Positions 50,601-57,280 of a stretch of DNA of 64,000 bases are shown here, in pieces (position 1 is the stretch's first letter; the number at the start of each line of letters is the position of its first letter). Location of the stretch: contig NZ_CP011058.1 of the NCBI RefSeq assembly GCF_000961095.1, positions 3,127,501 through 3,191,500 on the forward strand, written 5' to 3'. Both the position numbers and the translations under genes were made by a program. The stretch is from Paenibacillus beijingensis (GTDB taxonomy: Bacteria; Bacillota; Bacilli; Paenibacillales; Paenibacillaceae). The notes under the pieces are model-generated. The model was given only the letters and a program-made list of their open reading frames with translations, was not told where the DNA came from and did no database searches.

Positions 50601-52379
50601 GTGCCGGCTGTGCCGCTGAAGGATGGGCAGACCTATCAGCTGTTTATCGATGCCATGGTCCAAAGCTACGCCGGTGTGCCGATGGCTGACCATTATGACC
50701 AGTCGTTTACAGCTGTTGTCGTCCCTGTTGAAGAAGCGATCAAAGCCGACAGTGTGAACCTGATTGCCGGTACGGATGCACTTACCGTTCGTTGGGATGA
50801 ACTGACGGAGAAGCGCTACGACCAATTCAAAGTGATTTGGAAGGAAAATGGCACAGCCGAAACGCTGCTTGAAGAAACGGTAGGCAAAGGAGTCGGCTAC
50901 AGCACGGCCACAGGGCTTGGAAGCGGTAAGTCCTACGAAGTGACCATCCAGACGGTTGATCTTGATGGAAGAACGTCTGGCGGAGTACGGAGTCAAGGAA
51001 ATACACAGCAGGTGATCCCGTCTGTAGACAACGCCAATCCAGGGCAGGTTACGGAAGCTGTTCTCAAAGCGGAAAACGGCGGGCTGACGCTGACGTGGAA
51101 AGACCCGGCTGACGCCGACCTGAGAGGCGTTAGAGTCGCACTGAAAAGCGGGTCCGCATTCGGCACGCCGGTGGAGGTTGCGAAAGGCGTGCAGCAGCAC
51201 CGCTTCGAAAACATCAGTGCGCCAGGCGCGTATGAAGCGCAGCTGGAGTCGGTGGATTTGGCGGGCAAGCGCTCGCCCGCAGTGAAGGCCGCCGTGTCGA
51301 TCAGCGGACCAGGTGAAAAGCCGGGCAACACCCCGGGCGGTGGCACTAGCCCCGGCTCCGGTTCCGGTGGAGGCAATCCTGCGCAGCCGCAGGCTCCGGC
51401 TTCTAAAGATGAAGCTGTATTCAAAGTTGCCGAGGGTACCGAGCGGTATGCAGCTTTTGACGGCATGCTTCTCTTCCAGCTTCCAATCGGAGCGTTGGCT
51501 GCAGGAACCGAAGTGAAGGTGACCCGGACGCAGACGCCGCCGGCTCCGAATCCGGCATCGCACCTTGCATATTCCAGCTATGTTACGGTTACTTCGGAGG
51601 TGCAGCTTTCCAAACCGGCACAGCTTGTATGGAAGCTGCCGGAGGCGCAAGGCTTAGACCCTCGCAAGCTTGCGGTGTATCGTCTCGACCGGACGGCTCC
51701 GGGCGGCTGGCAATACATCGGCGGCTTTGCGAATCTGGGGCAAAACCGGCTGCGCGTAAAGCTAAGCGGTTGGGGAACCTACGCCGTGATGGCTTACGAT
51801 AAGCCGTTCCGCGACTTAACCGGCCATTGGAGCGAGCCGGAGGTCGGCGTCCTGATCAGCCGTCATCTGGTAGACGGCGTTGACGAGAACCGCTACTCGC
51901 CGAATGCGCCGGTGACCCGGGCACAGGTCGCCAAGCTCATGACCGGCCTGCTGGAGCGGGAAGGACGTTTGCCGGCGCCAATCGGCGACACGCCATCGTT
52001 CCGGGACGTACCGGCATCCGCCTGGTACGCGCAAGCGGTGCAAGAGGCTGCTGCGCTTGGCCTCGTGCAAGGGGCCGGCGGTGAGTTCCGGCCGAATGCG
52101 CCGGTCTCCCGCGAGGAGCTGGCCGTCATCCTGCAGCGCGTGCTGAAGGAGAAAGCGCCGGCAACACCGGCCAAACAGCTGAAGAAGTTCGACGATGCCG
52201 CTGCCGTATCCGGCTGGAGTGCCGAAGCGATGAGCCTGATGGTGCAGGAGGGCATCTTGAACGGCGTGACGGACACGATGATCGAGCCGCAGGGCACGGC
52301 GACCCGGGCGCAGATGGCCGTCATCCTGGTCCGGCTGCTGGAGCGCTGGAATCCGGCGGTCGATATCGGCGCCGAATAG
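44673..52379 (+). CDS. Giant secreted multidomain surface protein with SLH anchor
   Basis: About 2568 residues. A signal peptide (YRKAVSTLLIVVTLVTATLSPAVYA) is followed by an Ig-like and an FN3-like module (residues ~80-250). Next comes a TolB/PD40-like propeller with repeated (I/V)S-x-(D/N)G-x-x-(I/V)-x-F blades (~255-605). Then come Ig-like and carboxypeptidase-regulatory-like segments (GQVKNRNGEPLSGVKVSIQ near 912), a hydrophobic stretch (~1715-1755) and an acidic Asp/Glu/Pro/Arg linker. A conserved AYEAVESNRLAGVTTTAMYL module (~1815) and a SbsA-type Ig domain (~1907) follow, then two FN3 modules and a Gly/Pro/Ser linker (~2215). The protein ends in three SLH domains (~2378, 2442, 2505) that bind pyruvylated wall polymer. 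ATG 44673 lies nine bases after GGAGGAG. Ligand unknown. Confidence 0.9.
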   Translation: MRIGQMKRWYRKAVSTLLIVVTLVTATLSPAVYAEDGAAGSDWFGIGNGSSGMNLEILPGGTVTQTVYQPPASAPPTPVLAPVPEVVNEEQLEITGTAEAGAKVTVFVSRDGGTPTEGGEDIAEDGRFRVEVSLPEEGGYRITAVASLSGQVSGESAAAQVRLDKTAPPEPVFGEWLTIGTDQVKISWTPGGSATDTVKYKVERDGKLLGEVTEPEFTEQNVPELSALVYRVSAQDAAGNVSNALDIMAGTAHHSLLHVNSTPEGLAGNGHSYEIAVSGDGTKALFSSKATNLVSGSGNSQIGGLYTRDLKSGEMKIISFPAGVEQFDSPVINENGTVAALRATVRGAAEILFHSEGMAEAQKVPTADGQPPNQSTSAPSISADGERIVFASQATNWTTGEPEDIEADIYIYQRRMNQVTRVQLPAEVLQIEHPVVSGDGRFIVFNTGCGECINRKLYMHDTAQPGKVSLIGEGGFDKSISNDGRYIVYDKDDGIYLYDGKAGGETKTRRIAEDTPGVIDFSQPKISGNGRYVIVTSYEPQSQWGFQRQHLNVIDLTDPALQPKLISNPAEDAWSASVSKDGGKLGFASRYTSGYGDNGDDLISTFIVCPQKCGETPPPEDKPIQSVMWKADMAGRAQVKLGGNIRMTVNGTVHRKAAVILTYRQGDIEKSSTLELVENSAVPGQYTGEFGVTEGMTSIQSIIGQVADGGGTMISLPANGLPVTVSGALQVDISNLLNPDQSVNEEVKAALAGSRLVAWSASKKAGAQASFRDNAPFAMALTDADDYKLTLLAADGTLLAEHFPVAISRGKTSSVSIRALIPSTVVISITAAESGPELANIPVTLHNEDQTVVLAAGSTDGKGQVRLAAGFVGDTVHIKTELPRPYSPLEASTLTLGSREMQLPLSALIHYGTVSGQVKNRNGEPLSGVKVSIQQDGRTLTAVTESDGTYTMRVPEGDVLIEGNREGSGEDRIRTRKPALLKIEAGKEHRQDLVLHKESTATIHLKLFTKQVGGSFAERKLDLQTMRVLMPSVKTEAGKPQVYTAFDNGLTIKGLEGENYEVCVKDGFGQMGSACKSVTIDAQMQATAVLELEEQVAVKGKLRIDGPGVWTVYAGFAETATQSSVSYTLQEGSFHISLPKDGSYQAIFSAINGANQIRKGVKNFTARKGELIELGDIELKPEGDNYFRDPAENLLEAMDSPVAEGSRVTLRGSYRNGSQVSLLAPALMIRIPQGTSLVPGSMMLSGTPVPADQITAVSAALVRVSLGKDLNAQESGTVTYQLQVEQVKSDLLPAELSMSFHKPGSEEAIEEQIASTLIPTTQVSIDAPAKAKKSSDSGDSVINVSGRAVPGSSVQIYDGPHIAGVTTASQGGYWSQTLTLLPERAEGRIHAVSAVAVKGSDEWRSKQAFVEVVDDNEPVPLELTMFTNGHRLESNLSEGVLRFPLSVHPHKPISFSLLFRYPDRVQNVTIGLAGEKIPMTYNRLTGRYEGIKSTPQRNLGPVSLSYDVIPEPFAAVENEDQIRKSMPPVIRDLQGEVLPPEQSVPESTEADPAGRVYLNKVVLTSKDSPDEKIETQYFYRIMPDDYEPGKPVQENGEGIYDLKFSYSKQAKTIQVSAVMSGNQAKTLIQSLNGDAAGMAINPYIEVGTKIRYELKTPGTPSPLGLASAIYAGYDFQQKMDQLNDLMDQVNASGCMAPSSVQHYYKELEKLSEQLFVNLLTKYSLQITAMNLAAIGIGFPAGVGVVAASLAINYAMNSAWEDDLSALQQQFADQQSGDDCEDEDEEKDPRRPKDPRDPDDDRDIVDPYWIYDPSGYAYEAVESNRLAGVTTTAMYLDPADQLWKKWDAAIYGQRNPLRTNAEGRYAWDVPEGKWQVLFEKEGYEPARSAVLEVLPPHFDVNVGLVSKVAPTVTAVLPESAGGGVRVFFSKYMQTETVASDLVRLTDTASAVEIPLTVEAVQPENSPGGQPLAKQFRIVPAVPLKDGQTYQLFIDAMVQSYAGVPMADHYDQSFTAVVVPVEEAIKADSVNLIAGTDALTVRWDELTEKRYDQFKVIWKENGTAETLLEETVGKGVGYSTATGLGSGKSYEVTIQTVDLDGRTSGGVRSQGNTQQVIPSVDNANPGQVTEAVLKAENGGLTLTWKDPADADLRGVRVALKSGSAFGTPVEVAKGVQQHRFENISAPGAYEAQLESVDLAGKRSPAVKAAVSISGPGEKPGNTPGGGTSPGSGSGGGNPAQPQAPASKDEAVFKVAEGTERYAAFDGMLLFQLPIGALAAGTEVKVTRTQTPPAPNPASHLAYSSYVTVTSEVQLSKPAQLVWKLPEAQGLDPRKLAVYRLDRTAPGGWQYIGGFANLGQNRLRVKLSGWGTYAVMAYDKPFRDLTGHWSEPEVGVLISRHLVDGVDENRYSPNAPVTRAQVAKLMTGLLEREGRLPAPIGDTPSFRDVPASAWYAQAVQEAAALGLVQGAGGEFRPNAPVSREELAVILQRVLKEKAPATPAKQLKKFDDAAAVSGWSAEAMSLMVQEGILNGVTDTMIEPQGTATRAQMAVILVRLLERWNPAVDIGAE

Positions 52380-52385
52380 CAACAA

Positions 52386-52437
52386 ACAAAACCCAGTCAA
52401 ACGCGGTCACGCCGCGTTCGACTGGGTTTTGTTTTTG
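52386..52437 (+). terminator. Rho-independent terminator of the surface-protein gene
   Basis: CAAAACCCAGTC (from 52387) pairs with GACTGGGTTTTG (to 52431) around an AACGCGG/CCGCGTT inner stem, with a GTTTTTG tail. Confidence 0.9.
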
Positions 52438-52511
52438 CCTTACGGACCGTATGAGCCTGTCGATTAACTGTTCATAACTTCGTACACCGTTCACATTATT
52501 ATTGTCCACAA

Positions 52512-52712
52512 TTAATCGACAGCCTCAGTATTGACGCTTGTTTTGTAGTTGATTGTAATCGTGAGGATGGCTCCTCCTGCAGTCGTCCGTTCAAGGGTGA
52601 CGATTTTTCCAGCCGAATCCCAGGTCAGTTTGGCGCCAAGCTGCTCGAATACGGAGCGAAGCGGGATGAAGGCTTGGTTGTCTCGTATAATAACCCCGTT
52701 CTGGAACAATAC
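52512..52712 (-). pseudogene. Remnant of a copper-amine-oxidase-N (stalk) domain protein
   Basis: The minus strand reads VLFQNGVIIRDNQAFIPLRSVFEQLGAKLTWDSAGKIVTLER, clearly the PF07833-type 'copper amine oxidase N-terminal' repeat common in Paenibacillus exported proteins. No signal peptide or start precedes it: upstream of about 52712 the frame continues only as antisense of the next remnant. The 3' end also stops early (NTEAVD). It is therefore a fragment. Confidence 0.65.
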
Positions 52713-52913
52713 TTGGGTGCCGTAGGACATGTCGTCGTGCTGAGTGAAGATACCGAGCAGTATCTCCATGTCCACCCGGTCGAAGAGAAGGCCAAAGGGC
52801 CGGAAGCGAAATTTGTGACCCGCTTCCCGGATAGCGGAGTTTATAAAGTCTGGGCGCAATTTCAGCGAGACGGGAAAGTCTTTACCGTTCCCTATATAAT
52901 TGAGGTACAATAA
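52692..52913 (+). pseudogene. C-terminal remnant of an exported HVHP-type protein
   Basis: The plus strand reads LEQYLGAVGHVVVLSEDTEQYLHVHPVEEKAKGPEAKFVTRFPDSGVYKVWAQFQRDGKVFTVPYIIEV. This matches the C-terminal domain seen in secreted proteins of Bacillales that often accompany copper genes (GHVVILSED...FIHVHP...FPKPGVYKIWAQF). The N-terminal part is missing, replaced at about 52700 by the oppositely oriented remnant. No ribosome site precedes a possible TTG at 52674. It lies directly before csoR, which fits a former copper locus. Confidence 0.65.
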
Positions 52914-53043
52914 ACAAGAAAGAGCCGTCTATATTCATGATGGCTCTTTTGTACCATATAGTGAAACTTGTGTGCCCTTATTATTGTTTGGCATAGGATA
53001 GGGGGACGGGGTAAAATAATGCTACAAAAGGAGGTATGGAACT

Positions 53044-53367
53044 GTGGATGAATTCACGGCAGAAGAAATGGCAGATACGAAACATCATCACCAGCGGAGC
53101 CATCATTCGGAGAAAACGAAAGCGAATCTATCCAACCGGCTGAATCGAATTGAAGGACAAATTCGAGGCATTAAAGGGCTGATTGAGAAAGATGCTTATT
53201 GTGACGATGTATTGAATCAAATCGCTTCCGTACAATCGGCACTGAATGGCGTCGGGAAACTTTTGCTGGAAGAGCATTTGAGAAGCTGCGTTGTAGAAAA
53301 GATCCAGGAAGGCGATTTGGGCGTTATCAATGAGCTTCTTACGACGGTAAACAAACTGATGAAGTGA
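53044..53367 (+). CDS. csoR: CsoR-type copper-sensing repressor
   Basis: A 107-residue all-helical repressor of the CsoR/RcnR family. The Cu(I) site residues Cys53 (AYCDDVLNQI), His78 and Cys82 (EEHLRSCV) are all present, supporting copper sensing. A His-rich N-terminus (KHHHQRSHH) may add metal binding. The start is GTG 53044 after AAAGGAGG. A G-rich sequence (ATAGGGGGACGGGGTA, near 52998-53013) upstream resembles CsoR operators and suggests autoregulation. The usual copper chaperone and ATPase genes are absent nearby; only a truncated gene precedes it. Confidence 0.92.
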   Translation: MDEFTAEEMADTKHHHQRSHHSEKTKANLSNRLNRIEGQIRGIKGLIEKDAYCDDVLNQIASVQSALNGVGKLLLEEHLRSCVVEKIQEGDLGVINELLTTVNKLMK

Positions 53368-53399
53368 GTCAAGGTTGAAGTCCTGTGTTATAGAACAAT

Positions 53400-53427
53400 T
53401 TGACATATCGGGAATTAAAGATATAAT
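53400..53427 (+). promoter_or_regulatory. Near-consensus promoter for the ArsR gene, almost leaderless
   Basis: TTGACA (53400-53405), 16-base spacer, TATAAT (53422-53427). The proposed ATG at 53438 lies ten bases after the -10 box, so the transcript would begin within a few bases of the start codon. Confidence 0.8.
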
Positions 53428-53437
53428 AAGGCGTATG

Positions 53438-53737
53438 AAACCAATTGAAGTTTTCAAAGCCTTGTCCAATGAAGCCAGACTGCAAATTTTAGAATGGCTT
53501 AAAGAACCGGAAAAGTACTTTTCACCCCAAGAAGGGGTTGATTTGAACACAGTCGGGGTATGTGTGAGCCAGATTACAAAAAAATTAAACATGACGCAGT
53601 CAACGGCTTCGCAATATCTGTCCGTGCTTCAAAGAGCGGGACTGATCAACGCGACCCGAATCGGCAAGTGGACCTATTATAAGAGAGACGAAGAATCGAT
53701 ACGCACAATCGCTGATTTCATGAATCAACAACTATAA
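53438..53737 (+). CDS. ArsR-family transcriptional regulator
   Basis: A 99-residue winged-helix repressor. The start MKPIEVFKALSNEARLQILEWL is the usual N-terminal helix. The recognition region is ITKKLNMTQSTASQYLSVLQRAGLI, followed by the wing IGKWTYYKRDEE. One cysteine (Cys43 in VGVCVSQI) precedes the recognition helix; no full metal site is evident, so a redox or electrophile signal is possible. An in-frame TTG at 53375 lies upstream of the strong promoter and is therefore unlikely. It probably controls the oxidoreductase gene that follows after 149 bases, through the palindrome at 53832-53851. Confidence 0.9.
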   Translation, partial: KPIEVFKALSNEARLQILEWLKEPEKYFSPQEGVDLNTVGVCVSQITKKLNMTQSTASQYLSVLQRAGLINATRIGKWTYYKRDEESIRTIADFMNQQL

Positions 53738-53822
53738 CGGCGAATTAGATGATACGCAAATCGCAATACGTTCCGGTATTGCAGTCCATTGCAGCAGGTC
53801 TCATGATATTCGCTTTCTTTTT

Positions 53823-53851
53823 TTGACTTTCATATCGATAAATCGTGATAT
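53823..53851 (+). promoter_or_regulatory. Promoter with overlapping palindrome before the MDR gene
   Basis: TTGACT (53823-53828), 17-base spacer, TGATAT (53846-53851). The imperfect inverted repeat ATATC-GATAAATCGT-GATAT (53832-53851) spans spacer and -10 box and is a plausible ArsR operator. Confidence 0.55.
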
Positions 53852-53886
53852 TTAAATTCGAAGCTTGAAGAGAGGATGCAGACCCT

Positions 53887-54900
53887 ATGAAAGCATGGCA
53901 AAAACATCATTTCGGTTTGGAAAATTTAAAGCTTGTTGACATCCCTATCCCCAAGCCGGGACCGAAGCAATTGCTCATTCGGGTGAAGTCAGTCTCCCTG
54001 AACTATCGCGATAAAGCGATTGTCGACGGCGTCTATTGGCCGGACTTAATGAACAAACCGTTTGTTCCTGTCTCGGATGCAGCCGGAGTGGTTGTCGAAG
54101 CCGGCCCGGAAGTCGTACGTTTCAAAGAAGGTGACCGTGTCATCTCCCATCTGTTCACAAGATGGACGGATGGAGCGCCCGGTGAGAATGAAAATCCGTA
54201 TGCAATCGGAGGCCCGAATAACGGCGGATTGGCGGAATACATGCTGCTCGATGAAGATGCCGCCGTTGCCGCACCTTCGAGTTTGACCGATGACGAAGCC
54301 TCTACGCTTCCGATTGCCGGACTGACGGCCTGGTTCTCCCTCGTGGAATACGGAAAACTGGTACCCGGCGAAACGGTGTTGGTGCAGGGAACGGGTGGGG
54401 TTTCCATTTTCGGGGTACAAATTGCCTCGGCGTTAGGAGCGCGGGTGATTGCGACAACCAGCAGCGATGAAAAAGGCGAGCGGGTCAGGGCGCTTGGAGC
54501 TTCCGAAATCATCAATTACGTCACGAGACCTGATTGGGAGAAGGCTGTACTCGAATTGACGAACGGAAAAGGCGTTCAGCATATTCTTGAGGTGGCGGGA
54601 GGGGAAAGTGTCAACCGTTCCATCGAGGCGCTTGCCCCGCAAGGACACATAAATATCATCGGATTCCTGGACAATATGACGGCTAAAGTAAATCTGTTAT
54701 CGCTGCTGTTCAAGCAGGCGCAGCTGCAAGGCATATTGGTTGGGCACCGCAAGGCATTGGAGGCCATGTGTAAAGCGTTCGATGAGCTTGTGATCAAACC
54801 CGTTATCGATACGGTTTATTCATTCAACGATGCCATCCAAGCCTACAAGCATTTGAATCGCGGAGCATTCGGCAAGATCGTCATCCGCGTTGCAGATTGA
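53887..54900 (+). CDS. Zinc-independent MDR alcohol dehydrogenase/quinone reductase-like protein
   Basis: A 337-residue medium-chain dehydrogenase/reductase. The N-terminal domain has VKSVSLNYRDKAIVDGVY, where the catalytic zinc-ligand Cys of true alcohol dehydrogenases is replaced by Tyr-Arg-Asp, so it is probably zinc-free. PVSDAAGVVVEAGPEVVRFKEGDRV and the cofactor loop QGTGGVSIFGVQIASALGARVIATTSS follow. The family includes NADPH-dependent quinone and enal reductases. GAAGAGAGGATGCAG precedes the ATG. It likely forms a unit with the ArsR regulator for detoxification of reactive carbonyls or quinones; substrate inferred only. Confidence 0.88.
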   Translation: MKAWQKHHFGLENLKLVDIPIPKPGPKQLLIRVKSVSLNYRDKAIVDGVYWPDLMNKPFVPVSDAAGVVVEAGPEVVRFKEGDRVISHLFTRWTDGAPGENENPYAIGGPNNGGLAEYMLLDEDAAVAAPSSLTDDEASTLPIAGLTAWFSLVEYGKLVPGETVLVQGTGGVSIFGVQIASALGARVIATTSSDEKGERVRALGASEIINYVTRPDWEKAVLELTNGKGVQHILEVAGGESVNRSIEALAPQGHINIIGFLDNMTAKVNLLSLLFKQAQLQGILVGHRKALEAMCKAFDELVIKPVIDTVYSFNDAIQAYKHLNRGAFGKIVIRVAD

Positions 54901-55007
54901 GTTTCGCTCATCACCTGATATTGGCCTTTCAGGGAATACACACCAATTTCTTGGACCATACTACACCAAGTATGAACATCAAAGTGAACAAGGAATGAGG
55001 ACCCGAC

Positions 55008-56206
55008 ATGCTTGATTCAAAGACAATTGAGATCGTTAAATCTACGGCGCCTGTGTTGAAGCAGCATAGCCATCAGATAGGAAAACGTTTTTATGAACTG
55101 CTTTTTGCCAAAGTTCCGGACTTGTACAACCTGTTTAATCAAACGAACCAAAAAAGAGGGATTTAACAGGAAGCTCTGGGCTATGTGGTGTATGCGGCCG
55201 GTGAGCACATAACGAACTTGGAAGACCTGACCCCTGTTATAAGAAGGATTACGGAAAAGCACCGGGCAATCGGGATTAAGCCGGAACAGTATCCAATCGT
55301 CGGTGAAACCTTGCTTCAAGCCGTAAAAGATGTATTGGGCGACACTGCCACCGATGAGATATTAGGTGCATGGGGTAGAGCTTACGGTTATATCGCCGAT
55401 GCATTTATCAGCATTGAAAAAGAACTTTATGAAAAGACCGAGCATCAACCGGGCGGATGGGCCGGCTACCGCCGGTTTATCGTCGACAGGAAAGAAAAAG
55501 AAACCGGGGAGGTTACTTCGTTTTATCTAAAACCGGAGGATGGTCAGCCGATTGCTGCTTACAAACCAGGCCAATATCTGACCATAAAAGCCGAAATTCC
55601 CGGTCAAACCTACACTCATATCCGTCACTACAGCCTTTCTGAAGCACCCGGCAGAGACTATTATCGGATTAGCGTCAAACGTGAAGATGTTGACCATAAC
55701 GATCCGGAAGGGATTGTATCGCATTTTCTTCATGACCAGGTTCAGGTCGGCGATACGCTGTTCTTCTCTGCTCCCGCCGGCGACTTCATCCTTTCAGAGG
55801 GAATGCATCCAGTCGTCCTGATAAGCGGAGGAATCGGAATTACACCGTTGCTCAGCATGTTAAATGATATAGTTGAGAAGCAGCTGGGACGTGAGGTTAC
55901 TTTTGTCCATGCCACAACAAACAGCGAAACGCAAAGCTTAAGCAAACAAATGATCATGTGAAAACTTTTGTTTGCTATACCTCGCCTTCCGAAGATGATC
56001 AATCGGCGCGGAATTTTGATAAAGCAGGGCGTCTCGATTTGGACTCGCTTGGCTCCATTAAACCTTCCATACAAGCAGAGTTTTATTTGTGTGGATCGAT
56101 TCCGTTTATGGGAAGCATCATTGGCATGCTGAAGCAAATGGGTATACCGAAAGGAAATATCCATTATGAATCTTTCCGTCCCCTTGCGATGTTAGATGAG
56201 GAATAA
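55008..56206 (+). pseudogene. hmp: Flavohemoglobin gene, broken by a stop codon and a deletion
   Basis: Nitric-oxide-dioxygenase type flavohemoglobin (globin, FAD and NAD domains), now disrupted twice. From ATG 55008 the globin reads MLDSKTIEIVKSTAPVLKQH to NQTNQKRGI, then TAA at 55164-55166 where the family has Gln (CAA), then QEALGYVVYAAGEHI in the same frame. The proximal heme His lies in TEKHRAIGI and the FAD motif in RHYSLSEAPGRDYYRISVK. At about 55950 the frame ends (SLSKQMIM) and the family sequence resumes in another frame as NDHVKTFVCYTSPSEDD through EFYLCGSIPFMGSIIGM. Comparison with Bacillus Hmp suggests roughly five codons are missing there. An inverted repeat CATACT-N6-AGTATG (54957-54974) lies upstream. 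Confidence 0.9.
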
Positions 56207-56231
56207 GGAGAAATATTACTGGAATACGCAG

Positions 56232-56258
56232 GGAGCAGCCGGCTGGCTGCTCCTTCTT
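56232..56258 (+). terminator. Hairpin after the flavohemoglobin gene
   Basis: GGAGCAGCC (56232-56240) pairs with GGCTGCTCC (56245-56253) over a 4-base loop, followed by TTCTT. Probable terminator with a short T-tract. Confidence 0.6.
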
Positions 56259-56422
56259 AGCTATGAAAGATAAGTCACCACGAAGGATTTATGGGATTAA
56301 TGGGGCGGCTTGGATACATACCCAGATTCTTTGTAATGACTATCACTGCAGTATAAGTTAGACTATGGAATTGTGAATGAGATGATTGGGAACATCGAGT
56401 TCACTTTATAACCTTTTTTTCT

Positions 56423-56488
56423 CCTCTGGTGTTGAGAGTCACCAGAGGGGCCTTGGCCCCAGCCTTAACAAGCTGGGGTTCTTTTTTT
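56423..56488 (+). terminator. Tandem hairpins ending in a strong terminator
   Basis: CCTCTGGT (56423-56430) pairs with ACCAGAGG (56441-56448). It is followed at once by CCCCAGC (56457-56463) with GCTGGGG (56472-56478) and TTCTTTTTTT. There is no gene between the broken flavohemoglobin gene and this structure (about 215 bases), so it could end a short untranslated RNA or act as an attenuator for the marR gene downstream. Confidence 0.75.
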
Positions 56489-56552
56489 CATTGTCGGCAG
56501 TTTTCTCAATATCAATCGTTTTGATCGCAAATCAGGAATTGGAAAATGTTGC

Positions 56553-56612
56553 TTGCAAAGGCGCGTTTTTTTTGGTAAATTAGTTGTGGGGAACAACGTT
56601 GTGGGGTACAAC
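56553..56612 (+). promoter_or_regulatory. marR promoter with two tandem palindromic operators
   Basis: TTGCAA (56553-56558), 17-base spacer, TAAATT (56576-56581). Two head-to-tail 15-bp palindromes follow, GTTGTGGGGAACAAC (56583-56597) and GTTGTGGGGTACAAC (56598-56612), with no gap. They differ at one position. They cover the expected transcription start, 27 bases before the marR ATG, and fit MarR-dimer binding for autorepression. Confidence 0.88.
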
Positions 56613-56638
56613 AAAAATACCGGGGGGAGAAAAAAGAA

Positions 56639-57151
56639 ATGACAGACAACATTCAAAACGTAATCGAACGATTTCAGGACGACCTGATTTACTTGTCCCA
56701 ATCGTTCCGCGAATTCATTCCCGGCCGCATCACAAAAGGCTTGTCGCTTGAACAGCATAAAATTATCAAAATACTGGCCGAAGAGGGGCCGCTGCAAAAT
56801 TCGGAATTGACACAGCTGCTCAAAATTGACAAAGGTGTCGTTTCGGAGAAAGTCAAACGTCTGGAACAGCTGGGACTTGTACAAAAAGCAAATCACAAAA
56901 CGGACAAGAGAAAAGTACAGATCAGCCTGACTGAGAACGGAACGGCAATTTTCAACAAATTTAATGAGGACATTCAAGGCTTTGTCGGAGAAGTGCTCAA
57001 GATTGTGGAAGTGGACGAGCTGGAAAAGTTCTTTTCCGTCCTGCTAAGGATCGTACATTTAAACAATCGTTATGACCGGAAAAGTTCCGGCAAAGGAAAC
57101 GAAATCGAGCTATTAAAGGAGGTGACCCTGAATGAAATGAAGCGCAGCTGA
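56639..57151 (+). CDS. MarR-family transcriptional regulator
   Basis: A 170-residue winged-helix regulator. The DNA-binding core is LSLEQHKIIKILAEEGPLQNSELTQLLKIDKGVVSEKVKRLEQLGLVQKA, with the wing NHKTDKRKVQISLTENGTAIF. Long flanking helices for dimerisation are present. The tandem palindromes just upstream are its likely operator. The P450 gene begins 129 bases downstream on the same strand. Related CYP102 genes in Bacillus are controlled by TetR-type repressors (Bm3R1, FatR), so a MarR partner would be a different arrangement. Inducer unknown, perhaps a fatty acid or phenolic compound. Confidence 0.92.
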   Translation: MTDNIQNVIERFQDDLIYLSQSFREFIPGRITKGLSLEQHKIIKILAEEGPLQNSELTQLLKIDKGVVSEKVKRLEQLGLVQKANHKTDKRKVQISLTENGTAIFNKFNEDIQGFVGEVLKIVEVDELEKFFSVLLRIVHLNNRYDRKSSGKGNEIELLKEVTLNEMKRS

Positions 57152-57280
57152 CATTCAACGGTTCAAATAAAGGCAGGTTTGGTGTGCATTCGGATTCTCT
57201 GAAGGTGATGCAATAGGTTTGATCGCCATTAAGATGGCGAAAACCGTTTTCCGCTTATTAATGAGAAGGAGGCTTAATCC

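Noticed and set aside
47046..51650. Several long antisense frames within the giant surface-protein gene
   Set aside because: Typical GC-rich shadows with no start signals; the plus strand reads continuously into three SLH domains.
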